From the NCBI GenBank assembly GCA_017452445.1, contig JAFTMH010000001.1, forward strand, positions 1 to 64,000: 64,000 nucleotides of DNA. The letters run 5' to 3'. Shown here in pieces: positions 8,077 to 17,402 of this stretch (position 1 is the stretch's first letter; each line of letters starts with the position of its first letter). The DNA comes from Clostridia bacterium. GTDB taxonomy: Bacteria; Bacillota; Clostridia; Christensenellales; UBA1242. The notes below the pieces were generated by a model, which searched no databases, was not told where the DNA came from, and saw only the letters and a list, made by a program, of their open reading frames with translations. Made by a program: the position numbers and the translations under genes.

Positions 8077-8688
8077 CTATCTTTTCAAATATTTAAGCCA
8101 AACTGTTGCAACAGTGTCTTGAACCTTCTTATTGTTGCTTTCGCCATGACCAGAATGCATTGTTTTGTAGTTTGTCTCAAGCAAAGTTGTCAAACTTTCT
8201 GCCATATCCAACTTGTTTCCACCATACAAATCAAGTCTGCCTATATCTCTGCCAATCAAAACATCTCCAACAAACAAATCATCTTCAATTTGAAAGCACA
8301 TATCTGACAAACTGTGTCCACCCAACTGCTTAAAGCAAACTGTTATGTCTGCCAACTGCAACTGTCCGTATCCTGACAAAAATTCGAAATCAGAAAAATC
8401 TTGGCAAACAAAATGTCCGCCACTGTAATTGCAGTCAGCATTTTGCAAATATTCTTTTGCAAATTGACTGCAATATATTTTGCAACCAAAATGCTTTGCA
8501 TATTCTGTCACATAAAAACAATGATCATAATGACCGTGTGTGAGCAACACTCCAACAACCTTTTTGTCTCCTACAACGGCTTTTACATCTTTCAGTTTCG
8601 CCCCAGCATCAACAATCACACATTGCTCGCCTTTTGAAACAACAAAAACATTGCTAGAAACCAATTTTGAAACTATTTTTTCTATCAT
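8077..8688 (-). CDS. MBL-fold metallohydrolase (glyoxalase II-like)
   Basis: A 203-residue metallo-beta-lactamase-fold enzyme. The metal-binding motif THGHYDH is present, with later ligands in GGHSLSDMCFQIEDDLFVGDVLIGRDIGRLD (His and Asp) and a terminal MHSGHGESN. The length and order match the small glyoxalase II-like group, cytoplasmic hydrolases of thioesters or related substrates. The actual substrate cannot be read from sequence. GGAGAG precedes the start. It is monocistronic. Confidence 0.85.
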   Translation of the reverse strand: MIEKIVSKLVSSNVFVVSKGEQCVIVDAGAKLKDVKAVVGDKKVVGVLLTHGHYDHCFYVTEYAKHFGCKIYCSQFAKEYLQNADCNYSGGHFVCQDFSDFEFLSGYGQLQLADITVCFKQLGGHSLSDMCFQIEDDLFVGDVLIGRDIGRLDLYGGNKLDMAESLTTLLETNYKTMHSGHGESNNKKVQDTVATVWLKYLKR

Positions 8689-8796
8689 TTTCTCTCCAAT
8701 TGGTTGTATTATAGCAAATTTCGGAGTAAATTCTCAACCCAAATCTCAAAATCTATCAAAAAGTTTGCAAATTTTGTAGCATTTTCGAGTAAATTA

Positions 8797-8825
8797 TTGA
8801 CATAAAAAGTCAATTATAGTAAAAT
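8797..8825 (+). promoter_or_regulatory. promoter of tRNA-Trp
   Basis: TTGACA (8797-8802), 17 bp, TAAAAT (8820-8825). This places the start a few bases ahead of the tRNA. Confidence 0.8.
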
Positions 8826-8837
8826 ATAAGAGCATTT

Positions 8838-8911
8838 AGGGGTGTAGTTCATCGGTAGAATGAGAGTCTCCAAAACTCCAGAGGAGGGTTCGATTCCTTC
8901 CACCCCTGCCA
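8838..8911 (+). tRNA. tRNA-Trp (CCA)
   Basis: A 74-nt cloverleaf including an encoded CCA. Acceptor AGGGGTG pairs with CACCCCT, D-arm GTTC..., anticodon loop CTCCAAA giving CCA, T-loop TTCGATT, discriminator G. A promoter and a terminator frame it closely, so it is a single-gene unit. Confidence 0.95.
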
Positions 8912-8918
8912 AATAATA

Positions 8919-8947
8919 AAAGGCCTTATCGTTTGATAAGGCCTTTT
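8919..8947. terminator. bidirectional terminator
   Basis: A long perfect stem, AAGGCCTTATC-gttt-GATAAGGCCTT, followed by T-rich sequence. It serves both tRNA-Trp and the minus-strand gene ending at 8953. Confidence 0.9.
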
Positions 8948-8952
8948 TCTTT

Positions 8953-9297
8953 TTAGTCATTTGCTGTGACAATCACATCTGCACCCGTTCCTAAAACATT
9001 TTTGATGATAATTTGTCCATATTTTGCAGATTTAAGTCTCAATTTTTCAACTTCTTTAACAACTTCAAACACCTTGTCTTTTGGCACAGGTATTGTTGTT
9101 TTGCAGGCTTTGACACCTTTTTCTGTTTTAACCGAAGTTGTCACCATTCGTTTTGGAGAAGTAAGTTCTTCTTCGGCAAAAGTGATGCCTCTGTTGCAAG
9201 TGTTGCCAGACACTTTGATTTTTCCATCAACTTGTTCGACAGTCAACTCACACCCCATAGGACACATAATGCAAATCATTTCTTTTTTCTTGTTCAT
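8953..9297 (-). CDS. DUF1667 protein, probable Fe-S subunit of a glycerol-3-phosphate oxidase module
   Basis: 114 residues with an N-terminal cluster CIMCPMGCELTV and a fourth Cys in GNTCNRG (four Cys, a [4Fe-4S]-type pattern). A domain typical of DUF1667 follows (RMVTTSVKTEKG, TIPVPKDKVFEV). In Bacillota this family occurs directly after GlpA-like and GlpB-like flavoproteins, as here, so it is probably an electron-transfer partner in anaerobic glycerol 3-phosphate oxidation. That role is inferred from gene context. Confidence 0.8.
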   Translation of the reverse strand: MNKKKEMICIMCPMGCELTVEQVDGKIKVSGNTCNRGITFAEEELTSPKRMVTTSVKTEKGVKACKTTIPVPKDKVFEVVKEVEKLRLKSAKYGQIIIKNVLGTGADVIVTAND

Positions 9298-9306
9298 CTC
9301 GCCCTC

Positions 9307-10530
9307 CTACTCAACCGACAACTCAATTTTGCCAACAGCACCATTTTTGTTGATTGAAAGTTTAAGCATTTCGCCCGGCACTCCTGCCAAAACAAACTTC
9401 TTGTCCAAGACAACTCCGTTGCACTTTGCAACTATTGTCTTTTTGACAACCTTGTTTTTAAGTCTAAATTTAACTTCAACTTCGCCCTCGCCCTCATAAA
9501 CAACACTTGGCAACACATAACCAAAATCTTTTGTATGTGCAACTTCAATTGGTTTTGATTGCAAAGGCAACTTTCCTTGTGCATACAAACTTGCAAATTT
9601 GCCCACCTGTTGTGCTTCCAAAGCGACATTGTCAACAAGGTCATGCACATGCAAAATGTTTCCACAAGAGAAAAGCCATTCTTTTGAAGTTTGATAATAT
9701 TCGTTTACAATTGCCCCATTTGTAACTCTTGAAACAGGCACAAACGAAGCAAGGTTCATCTCTGGCATCAAGCCCACTGAAAGCACCACTGTATCGCAAG
9801 GCAAAAACTTTTTGCTGCTTTGGATAGGTTGATAATTTTCGTCAACTTGTCCATAATACACACCTTCAACACGATCTTTGCCCACAACTTCAAAAATGGT
9901 ATGTCTGTAAAGAAGTGGAATGTCAAAATCTTCAAGGCATTGCATAATGTTTCTTCTAAGTCCACTGCTTGTTGGGTTTATTTCCAAAACGGCATGAACT
10001 TTTGCCCCTTCCAAAGTCAATCTTCTCGCCATAATAAGCCCAATGTCGCCGCTTCCTAAAATAACAACATCTTTGCCAGGCATTTTTCCATCTATGTTTA
10101 CCATTTTTTGTGCTGTGCCGGCAGTCATAATACCCATAGGACGGGTTCCACACAAACTTATGTTTGCGGCAGTTCGCTCCCTGCATCCCATAGCCAAAAT
10201 TACAGCCTTTGCTTGAATAGTTTCTCTTCCAACACTGCCCACGACTTCAACCTTTTGGTCTTCAATTTTTGTAACCAAAGTGTTAAGCAAAACAGTGATG
10301 TTTTTGTCTTTTTCGACCATTTTTCTAAAACGATAAGCAAATTCTGGGCCGGTGAGTTCTTCTTTGAAATAATGCAAACCAAAACCATTGTGTATACATT
10401 GGTTTAAGATGCCACCCAACACTTCATCTCTTTCAACCAAAACGACTTTGCTTCCGTTTTGTGAAGCAGAAAGTGCAACCGACATTCCTGCAGGGCCGCC
10501 ACCAATAACCAAACAATCTGTTTTAATCAT
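9307..10530 (-). CDS. FAD-dependent pyridine nucleotide-disulphide oxidoreductase, GlpB-like
   Basis: A 407-residue flavoprotein. The N-terminal FAD site is GGGPAGMSVALSASQNG, and a second Rossmann motif (VVILGSGDIGLIMARRL) follows in the middle for NAD(P). GCRERTA and the ATP-like SVGLMPE/FSCGN segment near the C-terminus match the family. Its start overlaps the end of the GlpA-like gene by 8 bp, so the two are translationally coupled. Proposed role: passing electrons from glycerol 3-phosphate oxidation onward. The family also includes sarcosine oxidase-like subunits, so the exact substrate is inferred from the glp neighbourhood. Confidence 0.85.
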   Translation of the reverse strand: MIKTDCLVIGGGPAGMSVALSASQNGSKVVLVERDEVLGGILNQCIHNGFGLHYFKEELTGPEFAYRFRKMVEKDKNITVLLNTLVTKIEDQKVEVVGSVGRETIQAKAVILAMGCRERTAANISLCGTRPMGIMTAGTAQKMVNIDGKMPGKDVVILGSGDIGLIMARRLTLEGAKVHAVLEINPTSSGLRRNIMQCLEDFDIPLLYRHTIFEVVGKDRVEGVYYGQVDENYQPIQSSKKFLPCDTVVLSVGLMPEMNLASFVPVSRVTNGAIVNEYYQTSKEWLFSCGNILHVHDLVDNVALEAQQVGKFASLYAQGKLPLQSKPIEVAHTKDFGYVLPSVVYEGEGEVEVKFRLKNKVVKKTIVAKCNGVVLDKKFVLAGVPGEMLKLSINKNGAVGKIELSVE

Positions 10531-11950
10531 TGTTCACCTCCCTGATGTCTGACAAGCACACTTCACTTCCACGATTTTCTTTTTTAACTTGCTCGTAAGC
10601 AATCTTTCTCTCTTTAATAATTTGTGCAACCACTTTTGTGAAGCAGAAACCACCTTGACAACGGCCCATTCCAGCATTGCATCTTCTTTTGACAGCATCA
10701 ACTGAAGCAACCTTGATTGGTCTGTTTAGGGCTTCAATAACATCTCCCTTTGTGATTTCTTCGCATTTACAAACAATTGAACAATAGTTTTTGTTTTCCT
10801 TGCAAAGTTGAATTTGTTTTGCTTTTGACAATTCCTTAAACAAAACTCTCTTTTTAAGTAGTTTCAAGTTTTCTTTTTCTTTAAGCGAAAATCCAAGCAA
10901 CTTTGTCACCATTTCAGCGATTGCTGGTGCACTTGTAAGTCCTGGACTGCAAATGCCTGCAATATTTATCACACCATCTGCCACTTTTGATTTTTCAACA
11001 ACAAAATCATCTCCAGAAATTACACGAACACCTGAAAATTGTCTTATGGCATTTCTAAAGTTGATGTTTTTGACTATGAGTTGTGCTTTGTTTCTTATTT
11101 CATCAAGCCCTTCACTTGTAACTTTTGTTTGAGTGTCACTTTCTGTGCTTGTAGGTCCAAGCAAAAAGTTTCCATCAATTGTCGGAGTGATAAGCACCCC
11201 TTTGCCAAGTTTTGTTGGCATTGTAAATAATGTGCAAGGCACATTAAAATCCTTAATTTTGTCGAAAACGAAATATTCACCTCTTCTAAATTCAAGTGGA
11301 TATTCTTCTGCCTTCAAAAGTTTCGCCACTTCGTTGTAACCAGCACCTGCACTGTTTACAATTTGCTTTGCATAATAAATTGCTTTTTTAGTAACGACTT
11401 CAAAAATATCATCTTTCTTTTCAACAGAAACCAAATCTTCTTCCAACGAAACTTTTGCACCATTGAGCACTGCCTCATCGGCAACCGAGATCGTAAAGAA
11501 GTATGGACTGACAATATAGGCATCTCTTGCATAAAGAGCACAAGTTATGTGGTCAGCAAGATCCGGCACTTTCTCTAAAATTTGTTTTCTGTCCCATTTT
11601 TCTACATATACCTTGTTTTCCAATCCTCTTTGATAAAGGTTGTCGAGTTGTGTTTCGTCATCACCAAGCACCAACGCGCCACATTTGTCAAGTTTTACAC
11701 CCAACCTCTTGCAAAGTTTTGGATAGAGTTTGTTTCCCCTTATGTTGAGTTTTGCCTTGAGTGTGTTTGGTTTTGGATCATATCCAGCATGCACCAAGCC
11801 ACTGTTTGCTTTGCTTGCTCCTGTTGCCACATCACTTGCCTTGTCAATAAGCAAACACTTTTTGCCAATGCGAGTCAATTTGTTGAGCACACAAGCACCA
11901 ACAACTCCACCACCAACAATCAAGACATCAAAAACATTGTTCTTGCTCAT
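10523..11950 (-). CDS. glpA: glycerol-3-phosphate dehydrogenase, GlpA-like, with BFD [2Fe-2S] domain
   Basis: A 475-residue flavoenzyme that oxidises glycerol 3-phosphate to dihydroxyacetone phosphate. The DAO-type FAD site is VGGGVVGACVLNKLTRIG. The catalytic domain runs to about residue 370 (SGVRVISGDDFVVE, GICSPGLTSAPAIAEMV). A C-terminal BFD-like domain binds an Fe-S cluster through CKCEEIT and CNAGMGRCQGGFC. It leads an operon with the GlpB-like and DUF1667 genes and is divergent from glpK, the enzyme that makes its substrate. Confidence 0.9.
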   Translation of the reverse strand: MSKNNVFDVLIVGGGVVGACVLNKLTRIGKKCLLIDKASDVATGASKANSGLVHAGYDPKPNTLKAKLNIRGNKLYPKLCKRLGVKLDKCGALVLGDDETQLDNLYQRGLENKVYVEKWDRKQILEKVPDLADHITCALYARDAYIVSPYFFTISVADEAVLNGAKVSLEEDLVSVEKKDDIFEVVTKKAIYYAKQIVNSAGAGYNEVAKLLKAEEYPLEFRRGEYFVFDKIKDFNVPCTLFTMPTKLGKGVLITPTIDGNFLLGPTSTESDTQTKVTSEGLDEIRNKAQLIVKNINFRNAIRQFSGVRVISGDDFVVEKSKVADGVINIAGICSPGLTSAPAIAEMVTKLLGFSLKEKENLKLLKKRVLFKELSKAKQIQLCKENKNYCSIVCKCEEITKGDVIEALNRPIKVASVDAVKRRCNAGMGRCQGGFCFTKVVAQIIKERKIAYEQVKKENRGSEVCLSDIREVNND

Positions 11951-12081
11951 ATATCCTCCACCTTAATTGTATAATTTTGGCAAAATATTTGTCAAACAAA
12001 ACAAAAAGTTTTGTATTTTGTTTTAATAAGTTAAAAAAATTATGTTATTATAAAAATGAAAATAGGATTGGGGATAGTTTT

Positions 12082-13557
12082 ATGAGAAAATTTATTTTAG
12101 GCATTGACGAAGGCACAACAAGTGCTAGAAGTGTTTTGTATGACATTGACAACCACGAGATTGTTGATATGCACTCGTTGCCTGTAAAACAAATTTACCC
12201 ACGAGAAGGTTGGGTAGAGCAAGATGCAAACGAAATTTTTAAACAAGTTTTGAAAACTTCAAAAACACTTATTTCTCGCAACGAAGTTGTCAAAAACGAA
12301 CTTCTTGGCATCGGCATAACCAATCAAAGAGAATCTATTGTCGCTTGGAATAGAGAAACTGGCGACCCAATTTATAATGCAATCATTTGGCAAGATAGAA
12401 GAACTTCTGCCAAGATTTCTTCTCTCCCAAAGCAAACAAAGGATTTGATTAAAGAAAAAACCGGTTTGCTTGCAAATCCATATTTCAGTGCATCAAAAAT
12501 GCAATGGATTATGGAAAATGTTCCTAGTGCAAAAACTTTGGCAAAACAACACAAATTATGTTTTGGCACAATTGACAGTTTTCTTGCTTTCAAATTGACA
12601 GGCAATTTTGTTACAGACACAACAAATGCATCAAGAACCATGCTTATGGACTTAAAGACACTCAACTGGGATGAAGAACTTCTCAAAATCTTCAAAATCC
12701 CTGCACATTCTTTGCCAGAAATCAAAGCAAGCGATGCAAACTTTGGCATTGCAAAAAAACTTCTTGGTGCACCAATCTGTGCTATGATTGGCGACCAAAT
12801 GTCTAGTATGTATGGACAAGGTGCAACTTTTTATGGAAGCACAAAAGTTACTTTTGGCACTGGTGCTTTTATCTTGTGCAACATTGGCAAAAATCTCACA
12901 AAGTCGCCTAACTCACTAGTGACAACCGTTGCTGGCACAGTTGGTGGCACAACAACTTATGCAATTGAAGGCAGCATTTACAGTGCTTGCAGTGCAATAA
13001 ACTTTGCAAAAAACAACCTTGACTTGTATCAAGATGTTTCCGAAACAGCAAACATGGCAAACAGTTTGTCTGACAACGAAGGAGTTTATTTTGTGCCGGC
13101 ATTTACCGGACTTGGTGCTCCTTATTGGGACGACAATGCAAGAGGAATGATTTGCGGCATCAACTTTGACACAAAACAACAACACATTGTCAGAGCCGTT
13201 TTGGAAAGTATGGTTTACAACACCAAAGCCATCTTTGACGAATTTAAGGCTTGTGGTCAAAAGATAAAATTGATTAGTGTTGATGGTGGAGCAAGCAAAA
13301 ACGAATTTGTTTTGCAATTTTTGGCAGATATGCTCGCACATAATGTTGTGAAAAGCAAAAATTCTGAATCCACTGTTTTAGGTGCGATTTATATTGCAAT
13401 GTTATCACTTAAAATTATCAGTCAAAAAGATATTGAATTGCTTACAAAAAGCACAAAAATTTACAAACCTGAATTAAAAGATTCCTTAAGGAAACAATAT
13501 TATGCTGGTTGGAATGAAGCAGTCAAAAAATGCTTGGGAGGTGCAACGACAAAATAA
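12082..13557 (+). CDS. glpK: glycerol kinase
   Basis: Phosphorylates glycerol to glycerol 3-phosphate with ATP. About 491 residues from Met at 12082, the start that places the family's opening motif LGIDEGTTSARSVLYD at the N-terminus. Family signatures follow: GITNQRES, IWQDRRTS, GDQMSSMYGQ, FGTGAFILCN, PAFTGLGAPYWD and VDGGASKNEF. It is divergently transcribed from the G3P dehydrogenase operon, with the shared promoter region at about 11951-12081. Control by glycerol supply is likely, but no operator could be recognised. Confidence 0.97.
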   Translation: MRKFILGIDEGTTSARSVLYDIDNHEIVDMHSLPVKQIYPREGWVEQDANEIFKQVLKTSKTLISRNEVVKNELLGIGITNQRESIVAWNRETGDPIYNAIIWQDRRTSAKISSLPKQTKDLIKEKTGLLANPYFSASKMQWIMENVPSAKTLAKQHKLCFGTIDSFLAFKLTGNFVTDTTNASRTMLMDLKTLNWDEELLKIFKIPAHSLPEIKASDANFGIAKKLLGAPICAMIGDQMSSMYGQGATFYGSTKVTFGTGAFILCNIGKNLTKSPNSLVTTVAGTVGGTTTYAIEGSIYSACSAINFAKNNLDLYQDVSETANMANSLSDNEGVYFVPAFTGLGAPYWDDNARGMICGINFDTKQQHIVRAVLESMVYNTKAIFDEFKACGQKIKLISVDGGASKNEFVLQFLADMLAHNVVKSKNSESTVLGAIYIAMLSLKIISQKDIELLTKSTKIYKPELKDSLRKQYYAGWNEAVKKCLGGATTK

Positions 13558-13621
13558 CTTGCACTTTCTGTAGGCAGAGGTGTTGAAACTTATGCCTAAA
13601 AATTTATTGGAGGTTTTATTT

Positions 13622-14320
13622 ATGATAGCAACTTACATTTTTGGAGCACTCAGCCTTGTTTTGTGTATTGTGTTCTGCATTTTCAGAAGCAAAAAAGCAT
13701 CTGTTGGGTCTCTTGCTTTGAAAACTGCCGCATCATTGGCTTTTGTTTTGTGCGGTTTGTTTGGCATTAATGCCACTGCATCTTACACAGCAACCTTGCT
13801 TATAATTGCAGGTCTTGTGTTTGGTTTGGTTGGCGACATTGTGTTGGATTTGAAAATTATGTATCCAACTCAATCAAATCACTATTTCGTAACAGGCACT
13901 GGTGCTTTTGCAATTGGCCACATTTTCTATTTTGTGGCAACTCTTCTTCTCAACAAAGCCGCATTGCCTAGTCACCTTCTCGCAAACATCTTGATTTCTC
14001 TTGGTGTTGCAGTTGTGCTTACTTTGGCAATTATGCTTCCATCAAAAAAACTTGGTCTCAACTTTGGATCTATGCTTTGGGTTTGTGCTGGATATAGTTT
14101 GATGCTTACATTTATGATGGCATTTGCTATTTCTATTGCAATCTACATTCCAATCTTCTGGATCTTTGCAGCAGGAATGATTTTGTTCTTCTTGTCAGAC
14201 CTTGTTTTGTCAATGCAATACTTTGGTGGCAAGACACAAAAGAGTTTGATTTACATCAATCACATTCTTTATTACCTTGCTCAAATCTGCATTGCAATTT
14301 CAATCTTCTATATTTCATAA
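13622..14320 (+). CDS. YhhN/TMEM86-family membrane protein
   Basis: 232 residues from MIATYIF, chosen because GGAGG lies just upstream of 13622. Seven to eight hydrophobic helices fill nearly the whole length. The motif VGDIVLDLK and the later FFLSDLVLSMQYFGG carry the conserved Asp pairs of the YhhN family, whose eukaryotic members act as lysoplasmalogenases on lysoplasmalogen lipids. It lies 64 bp after glpK in the same direction. A shared link through glycerolipid metabolism is possible but inferred. Confidence 0.8.
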   Translation: MIATYIFGALSLVLCIVFCIFRSKKASVGSLALKTAASLAFVLCGLFGINATASYTATLLIIAGLVFGLVGDIVLDLKIMYPTQSNHYFVTGTGAFAIGHIFYFVATLLLNKAALPSHLLANILISLGVAVVLTLAIMLPSKKLGLNFGSMLWVCAGYSLMLTFMMAFAISIAIYIPIFWIFAAGMILFFLSDLVLSMQYFGGKTQKSLIYINHILYYLAQICIAISIFYIS

Positions 14321-14354
14321 TCATTCAACAACCAGCAAAATTTGTTGATAAAAA

Positions 14355-14384
14355 AAATAAGATGCCTCGTGCATCTTATTTTCT
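14355..14384 (-). terminator. intrinsic terminator
   Basis: Stem AAATAAGATGC-ctcgt-GCATCTTATTT with an A-run (U-run on the minus strand). It overlaps the stop codon of the gene at 14376. Confidence 0.85.
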
Positions 14385-14609
14385 TTTTTCTGCTTTTCCA
14401 CACAAAGCAAGAATTCCTCTTGACAAGATTGGCGAAATGATAAGCCAAATTGCTGCAAGCAAAATGACCACATAAATTGCGATTGACCAGCCGTTTCTAA
14501 ATCCACCACAAATCCAACCAACCAAGTTGAAGTTGAAGATACCAACAAGCCCCCAATTCAATGCGCCCAAAATTGTCAAAACATACGCAATCCAGTTTGC
14601 AATAATCAT
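14376..14609 (-). CDS. DUF378 small membrane protein
   Basis: 77 residues with two hydrophobic segments (about 5-37 and 42-65). The opening, IANWIAYVLTILGALNWGLVG, matches the DUF378 family pattern of a Trp/Gly-rich first helix (ALNWGLVG) and a short basic tail. Function unknown. It is a single gene with its own terminator, and TCCT upstream of the start on the + strand reads as a good minus-strand ribosome-binding site. Confidence 0.8.
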   Translation of the reverse strand: MIIANWIAYVLTILGALNWGLVGIFNFNLVGWICGGFRNGWSIAIYVVILLAAIWLIISPILSRGILALCGKAEKRK

Positions 14610-14663
14610 ATTTCCTCCTTACAATTATGATTTTCATAATTTGATTTTTTATACCTGCAACAA

Positions 14664-14692
14664 AAAAACAGAGGATTACCCCTGCTTTTTAA
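14664..14692 (-). terminator. terminator downstream of era
   Basis: On the minus strand GCAGGGG-taat-CCTCTG (one mismatch) is followed by seven U. Confidence 0.6.
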
Positions 14693-15516
14693 TAACCATA
14701 TTGCGAAATGTTTTTAAGTCGCCAATCTTTGTCTACTTTGACAAAAAGTTTTATCATGCTTTTCTTTTGCAACAAATCTTCAACATATTCTCTTGTCTCT
14801 TTGCCAAGTTGTTTGAGCACACTTCCACCTTTGCCGATGATGATGCCCTTGTGTTGATCTCTTTCACAAACAATATTGATGTCAATTTCAACAAGTTTGT
14901 CAGTTTCGTAAAATCTTTCAACTTGCACTGCAACACCGTGTGGAATTTCTTGGTCAATGTTGTTGAGCAAAAAACCTCTCACTTTTTCTGCGATCAAAAA
15001 TGAAACGCTTTTATCTGTATACAACTCTTCATCATACAATGGCTGATTTTCTGGCAACAATTGCACGATTTGTTGTTCAAGTTCTTGAACTCCTTCGCCT
15101 GTTGTGACAGAAATTTTGTGTGCAGACATTGTGTGCGCAAACTGCTTTTTGTCTGCTTTTGTTTGCACCAAAATCACTGTTTCGCACTTTGTTTTAAGAT
15201 TTTCGATGTAGTCGATTTCTTCTTCGTCCATTTCTTTTGTGCCATCAAACAAATAAAGCACAACATCAGCGCTTGCAATTGCACTGCGCACATTTTTCAT
15301 CATATATTTGTCAAGTTGGTTTTTGCTGTGATGTATGCCTGGTGTGTCAACAAAAACAATTTGATAATCTTCTGTTGTTTTAATGCCCAAAATTGAGTTT
15401 CTGGTTGTTTGTCTTCTGTGCGAAACAATCGCCACTTCTTCACCAACAACATAGTTGACCAAACTGCTCTTTCCTGCATTTGGTTGGCCTAAAACTGCCA
15501 CATATCCACACTTCAT
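14689..15516 (-). CDS. era: GTPase Era
   Basis: A 275-residue GTPase that binds 16S rRNA and aids 30S maturation. G1 GQPNAGKSS (10-18), switch region with TTRNSI, G3 DTPGIH, and G4 QTKAD in place of NKxD. The C-terminal KH domain carries GIIIGKGGSVLKQLG. The Gln for Asn in G4 is a variation worth noting. Its start overlaps the end of ybeY by 4 bp, matching the conserved ybeY-era order. It is the last gene of the yqfC-yqfD-ybeY-era run. Confidence 0.95.
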   Translation of the reverse strand: MKCGYVAVLGQPNAGKSSLVNYVVGEEVAIVSHRRQTTRNSILGIKTTEDYQIVFVDTPGIHHSKNQLDKYMMKNVRSAIASADVVLYLFDGTKEMDEEEIDYIENLKTKCETVILVQTKADKKQFAHTMSAHKISVTTGEGVQELEQQIVQLLPENQPLYDEELYTDKSVSFLIAEKVRGFLLNNIDQEIPHGVAVQVERFYETDKLVEIDINIVCERDQHKGIIIGKGGSVLKQLGKETREYVEDLLQKKSMIKLFVKVDKDWRLKNISQYGY

Positions 15517-15980
15517 CTGTTTACTCCAAATTCTTTCAAAATTTTGTCTGCCACCCCTTGCATCTCTTCTTCATCTTGCTTTTCTATGTGGTCATAACCA
15601 AGCAAGTGCAAAAGGCCGTGCAACGCTAAAAAGCAAATTTCTCTCTTCTTGCTGTGTCCATATTCTTTTGCTTGTGCATAAGCCACTTTTTTGCAAATAA
15701 CAACATCTCCCAAAAATAACAACCCATCATCAAAATTTCTTTCACTGTCAAACTCTGTCAACTTTTGGTCAGTTGTTTTGTTTAAGTTTGGAAACGACAA
15801 CACATCAGTCTGTCTGTCAATTTGTCTAAATTGATTGTTGAGCGATTTAATTTCTTCGCCAGAAACAAAGTTGAGCGAAATGTTTACTCTTGAAAAATCT
15901 TCACCCAAAACTTCTCCTGCTTTTTCGTATAACCTTTCGATTGTCTTTTTGTAAGGAAATATTTTTCCGTCAACCAACAT
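15513..15980 (-). CDS. ybeY: endoribonuclease YbeY
   Basis: A 155-residue metal-dependent RNase involved in 16S rRNA 3' processing and ribosome quality control. The zinc site is seen in LALHGLLHLLGYDH (HGxxHLxGYDH). The family's INxxFR-like segment reads SLNNQFRQIDRQTDVLSFP, and LGDVVIC is also conserved. It overlaps yqfD by 11 bp and era by 4 bp. In related genomes phoH precedes ybeY and a diacylglycerol kinase gene often follows it. Both are absent here. Confidence 0.95.
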   Translation of the reverse strand: MLVDGKIFPYKKTIERLYEKAGEVLGEDFSRVNISLNFVSGEEIKSLNNQFRQIDRQTDVLSFPNLNKTTDQKLTEFDSERNFDDGLLFLGDVVICKKVAYAQAKEYGHSKKREICFLALHGLLHLLGYDHIEKQDEEEMQGVADKILKEFGVNR

Positions 15981-17106
15981 CTTTTTCTCCTATTTCTTCT
16001 TGTGTAATTATGCAATAATTGACAATGGTAACGCCTGCCAAATGTCGCACTGTATAAAATTCTTCTTTTATTGTATCACAACTTTCACAAATTTCCAATG
16101 CTTTTGTCTTTGCTTTTTCAACATATTCTTCTCTTACATCTTCAAAATTGCTTTCTATGTGCACTTCTTTCAGTTCGTAAAACTTTGTTTTTTTCAAAAT
16201 AAACGGAAAAATTATGTTTTTTGAAAGAGGATTTATCGAAATTTCAGTTTCATACATCTCAAAAGTCTTGCTTTTCTCGTATTTGTAAATTTCTAGTCCC
16301 CAAAGCATAATTTGGTTGTTTTCAAAAACCCGTCCTGTCCTGACGACTTCAATGCGTTTGTCATAATGATCAACACTGCCCTGCCAATAAACATCTGCTT
16401 CTATTTTTGCATCTGCCTCGACTTCCATTTTCTGCCCAGCCGAATTGATTGTGTAAGGCTGAACAAGAATATCTCCCCGTTTTACCACATCACCAACTTT
16501 GACTGTCACAGTGCCAGAAACAAGTGCTATTTTTGTAATCCTGCCATCATACTTTGCAACGATTGGTGCAAAATTGCCAATCATTTCTTCTGGCACAACC
16601 TTTTCCTTAATGCTGACAAGCAGTGTTTGCCCCTTAATTATGCACGAGCAAAAACTGATTTGGTCAAACCTTTTCATCAACGAAAACTGCATTTGTTCGA
16701 GATTTATTTTGCTTTTTCTTTTTGGAAAATTGCTTTCTACAAACTGCACAATCTCACATTGTTGCACTTGTTTGTTTCCGTAAACATTACACCTTATCAC
16801 AAACTGACTTTGCACCAAATAAAACAAAGCAAATATTGCAAAACCTACAAACAATCCAGCATACTTTTTGCCGTTTGTCAGCATTGTAACAGGCCCAAAG
16901 TGTTGAAACTGCCACTCTGTGAGTGTTGCATCTTTCAAAATTGTTTTTATCTTTTTGTGGTGAGCATAAGGACACAAAAACGAAATCTCGTTTTTCTTTG
17001 ACCTGTCAATTTCAAACAACTGACATTGTTTTGCCATTATGTTTAATAGTTTTTCTTGATTAAGACCTCTCAGTGTAAATCTTGTCCAACTTCTAAACTT
17101 TTTCAA
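15970..17106 (-). CDS. yqfD: sporulation protein YqfD
   Basis: A membrane protein of the YqfD family made during sporulation. I place the start at a TTG codon at 17106, because AAGGTGG lies six bases upstream and the family normally begins just ahead of the basic strand SWTRFTLRGLN. A frame opens earlier (17136), which would overlap yqfC by 44 bp. The protein has one transmembrane segment (YAGLFVGFAIFALFYLVQ) after the N-terminal domain and a large extracytoplasmic part with a barrel-like segment (VTVKVGDVVKRGDILVQP). yqfC lies directly upstream, as in Bacillus. Confidence 0.88.
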   Translation of the reverse strand: MKKFRSWTRFTLRGLNQEKLLNIMAKQCQLFEIDRSKKNEISFLCPYAHHKKIKTILKDATLTEWQFQHFGPVTMLTNGKKYAGLFVGFAIFALFYLVQSQFVIRCNVYGNKQVQQCEIVQFVESNFPKRKSKINLEQMQFSLMKRFDQISFCSCIIKGQTLLVSIKEKVVPEEMIGNFAPIVAKYDGRITKIALVSGTVTVKVGDVVKRGDILVQPYTINSAGQKMEVEADAKIEADVYWQGSVDHYDKRIEVVRTGRVFENNQIMLWGLEIYKYEKSKTFEMYETEISINPLSKNIIFPFILKKTKFYELKEVHIESNFEDVREEYVEKAKTKALEICESCDTIKEEFYTVRHLAGVTIVNYCIITQEEIGEKDVG

Positions 17107-17368
17107 GTTGTTCCACCTTGCAAATTTTGCCAACAATCTTGATTGTGTTTTCGCTCAGTTCTGACAGCAAAAGTTGTTGTCCACAAATCTGCACACAACC
17201 ACCTTTGATTTTCACAACTATCACCTCTTTTGACAACTCCTGCAAACCCGAATGTCCTTCGAGATACAAAAGTTTGCCTGCCACATTGACAATGTTGAAA
17301 CTGTTTGGCAAAACATCTGCATCAGCCTTGCCAATTATCTCCTTAAAAAAGTTAAACATATCACTCAC
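17093..17368 (-). CDS. yqfC: sporulation protein YqfC (YabP/YqfC family)
   Basis: A 91-residue all-beta protein. The family pattern is clear: a conserved G-K-L-x-Y-L-E-G-H strand, VIVVKIKGGCVQICGQQLLL, then TIKIVGKI. Family members are sporulation proteins, and yqfC-yqfD is a conserved mother-cell pair. The gene is the first of the yqfC-yqfD-ybeY-era set and follows a terminator, so its promoter should lie in 17369-17409. No clear sigma-E box could be assigned by eye. Confidence 0.88.
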   Translation of the reverse strand: MSDMFNFFKEIIGKADADVLPNSFNIVNVAGKLLYLEGHSGLQELSKEVIVVKIKGGCVQICGQQLLLSELSENTIKIVGKICKVEQLEKV

Positions 17369-17402
17369 CTTGTTTTATTGTATGCCTTACTCTTTTTCAA
17401 TA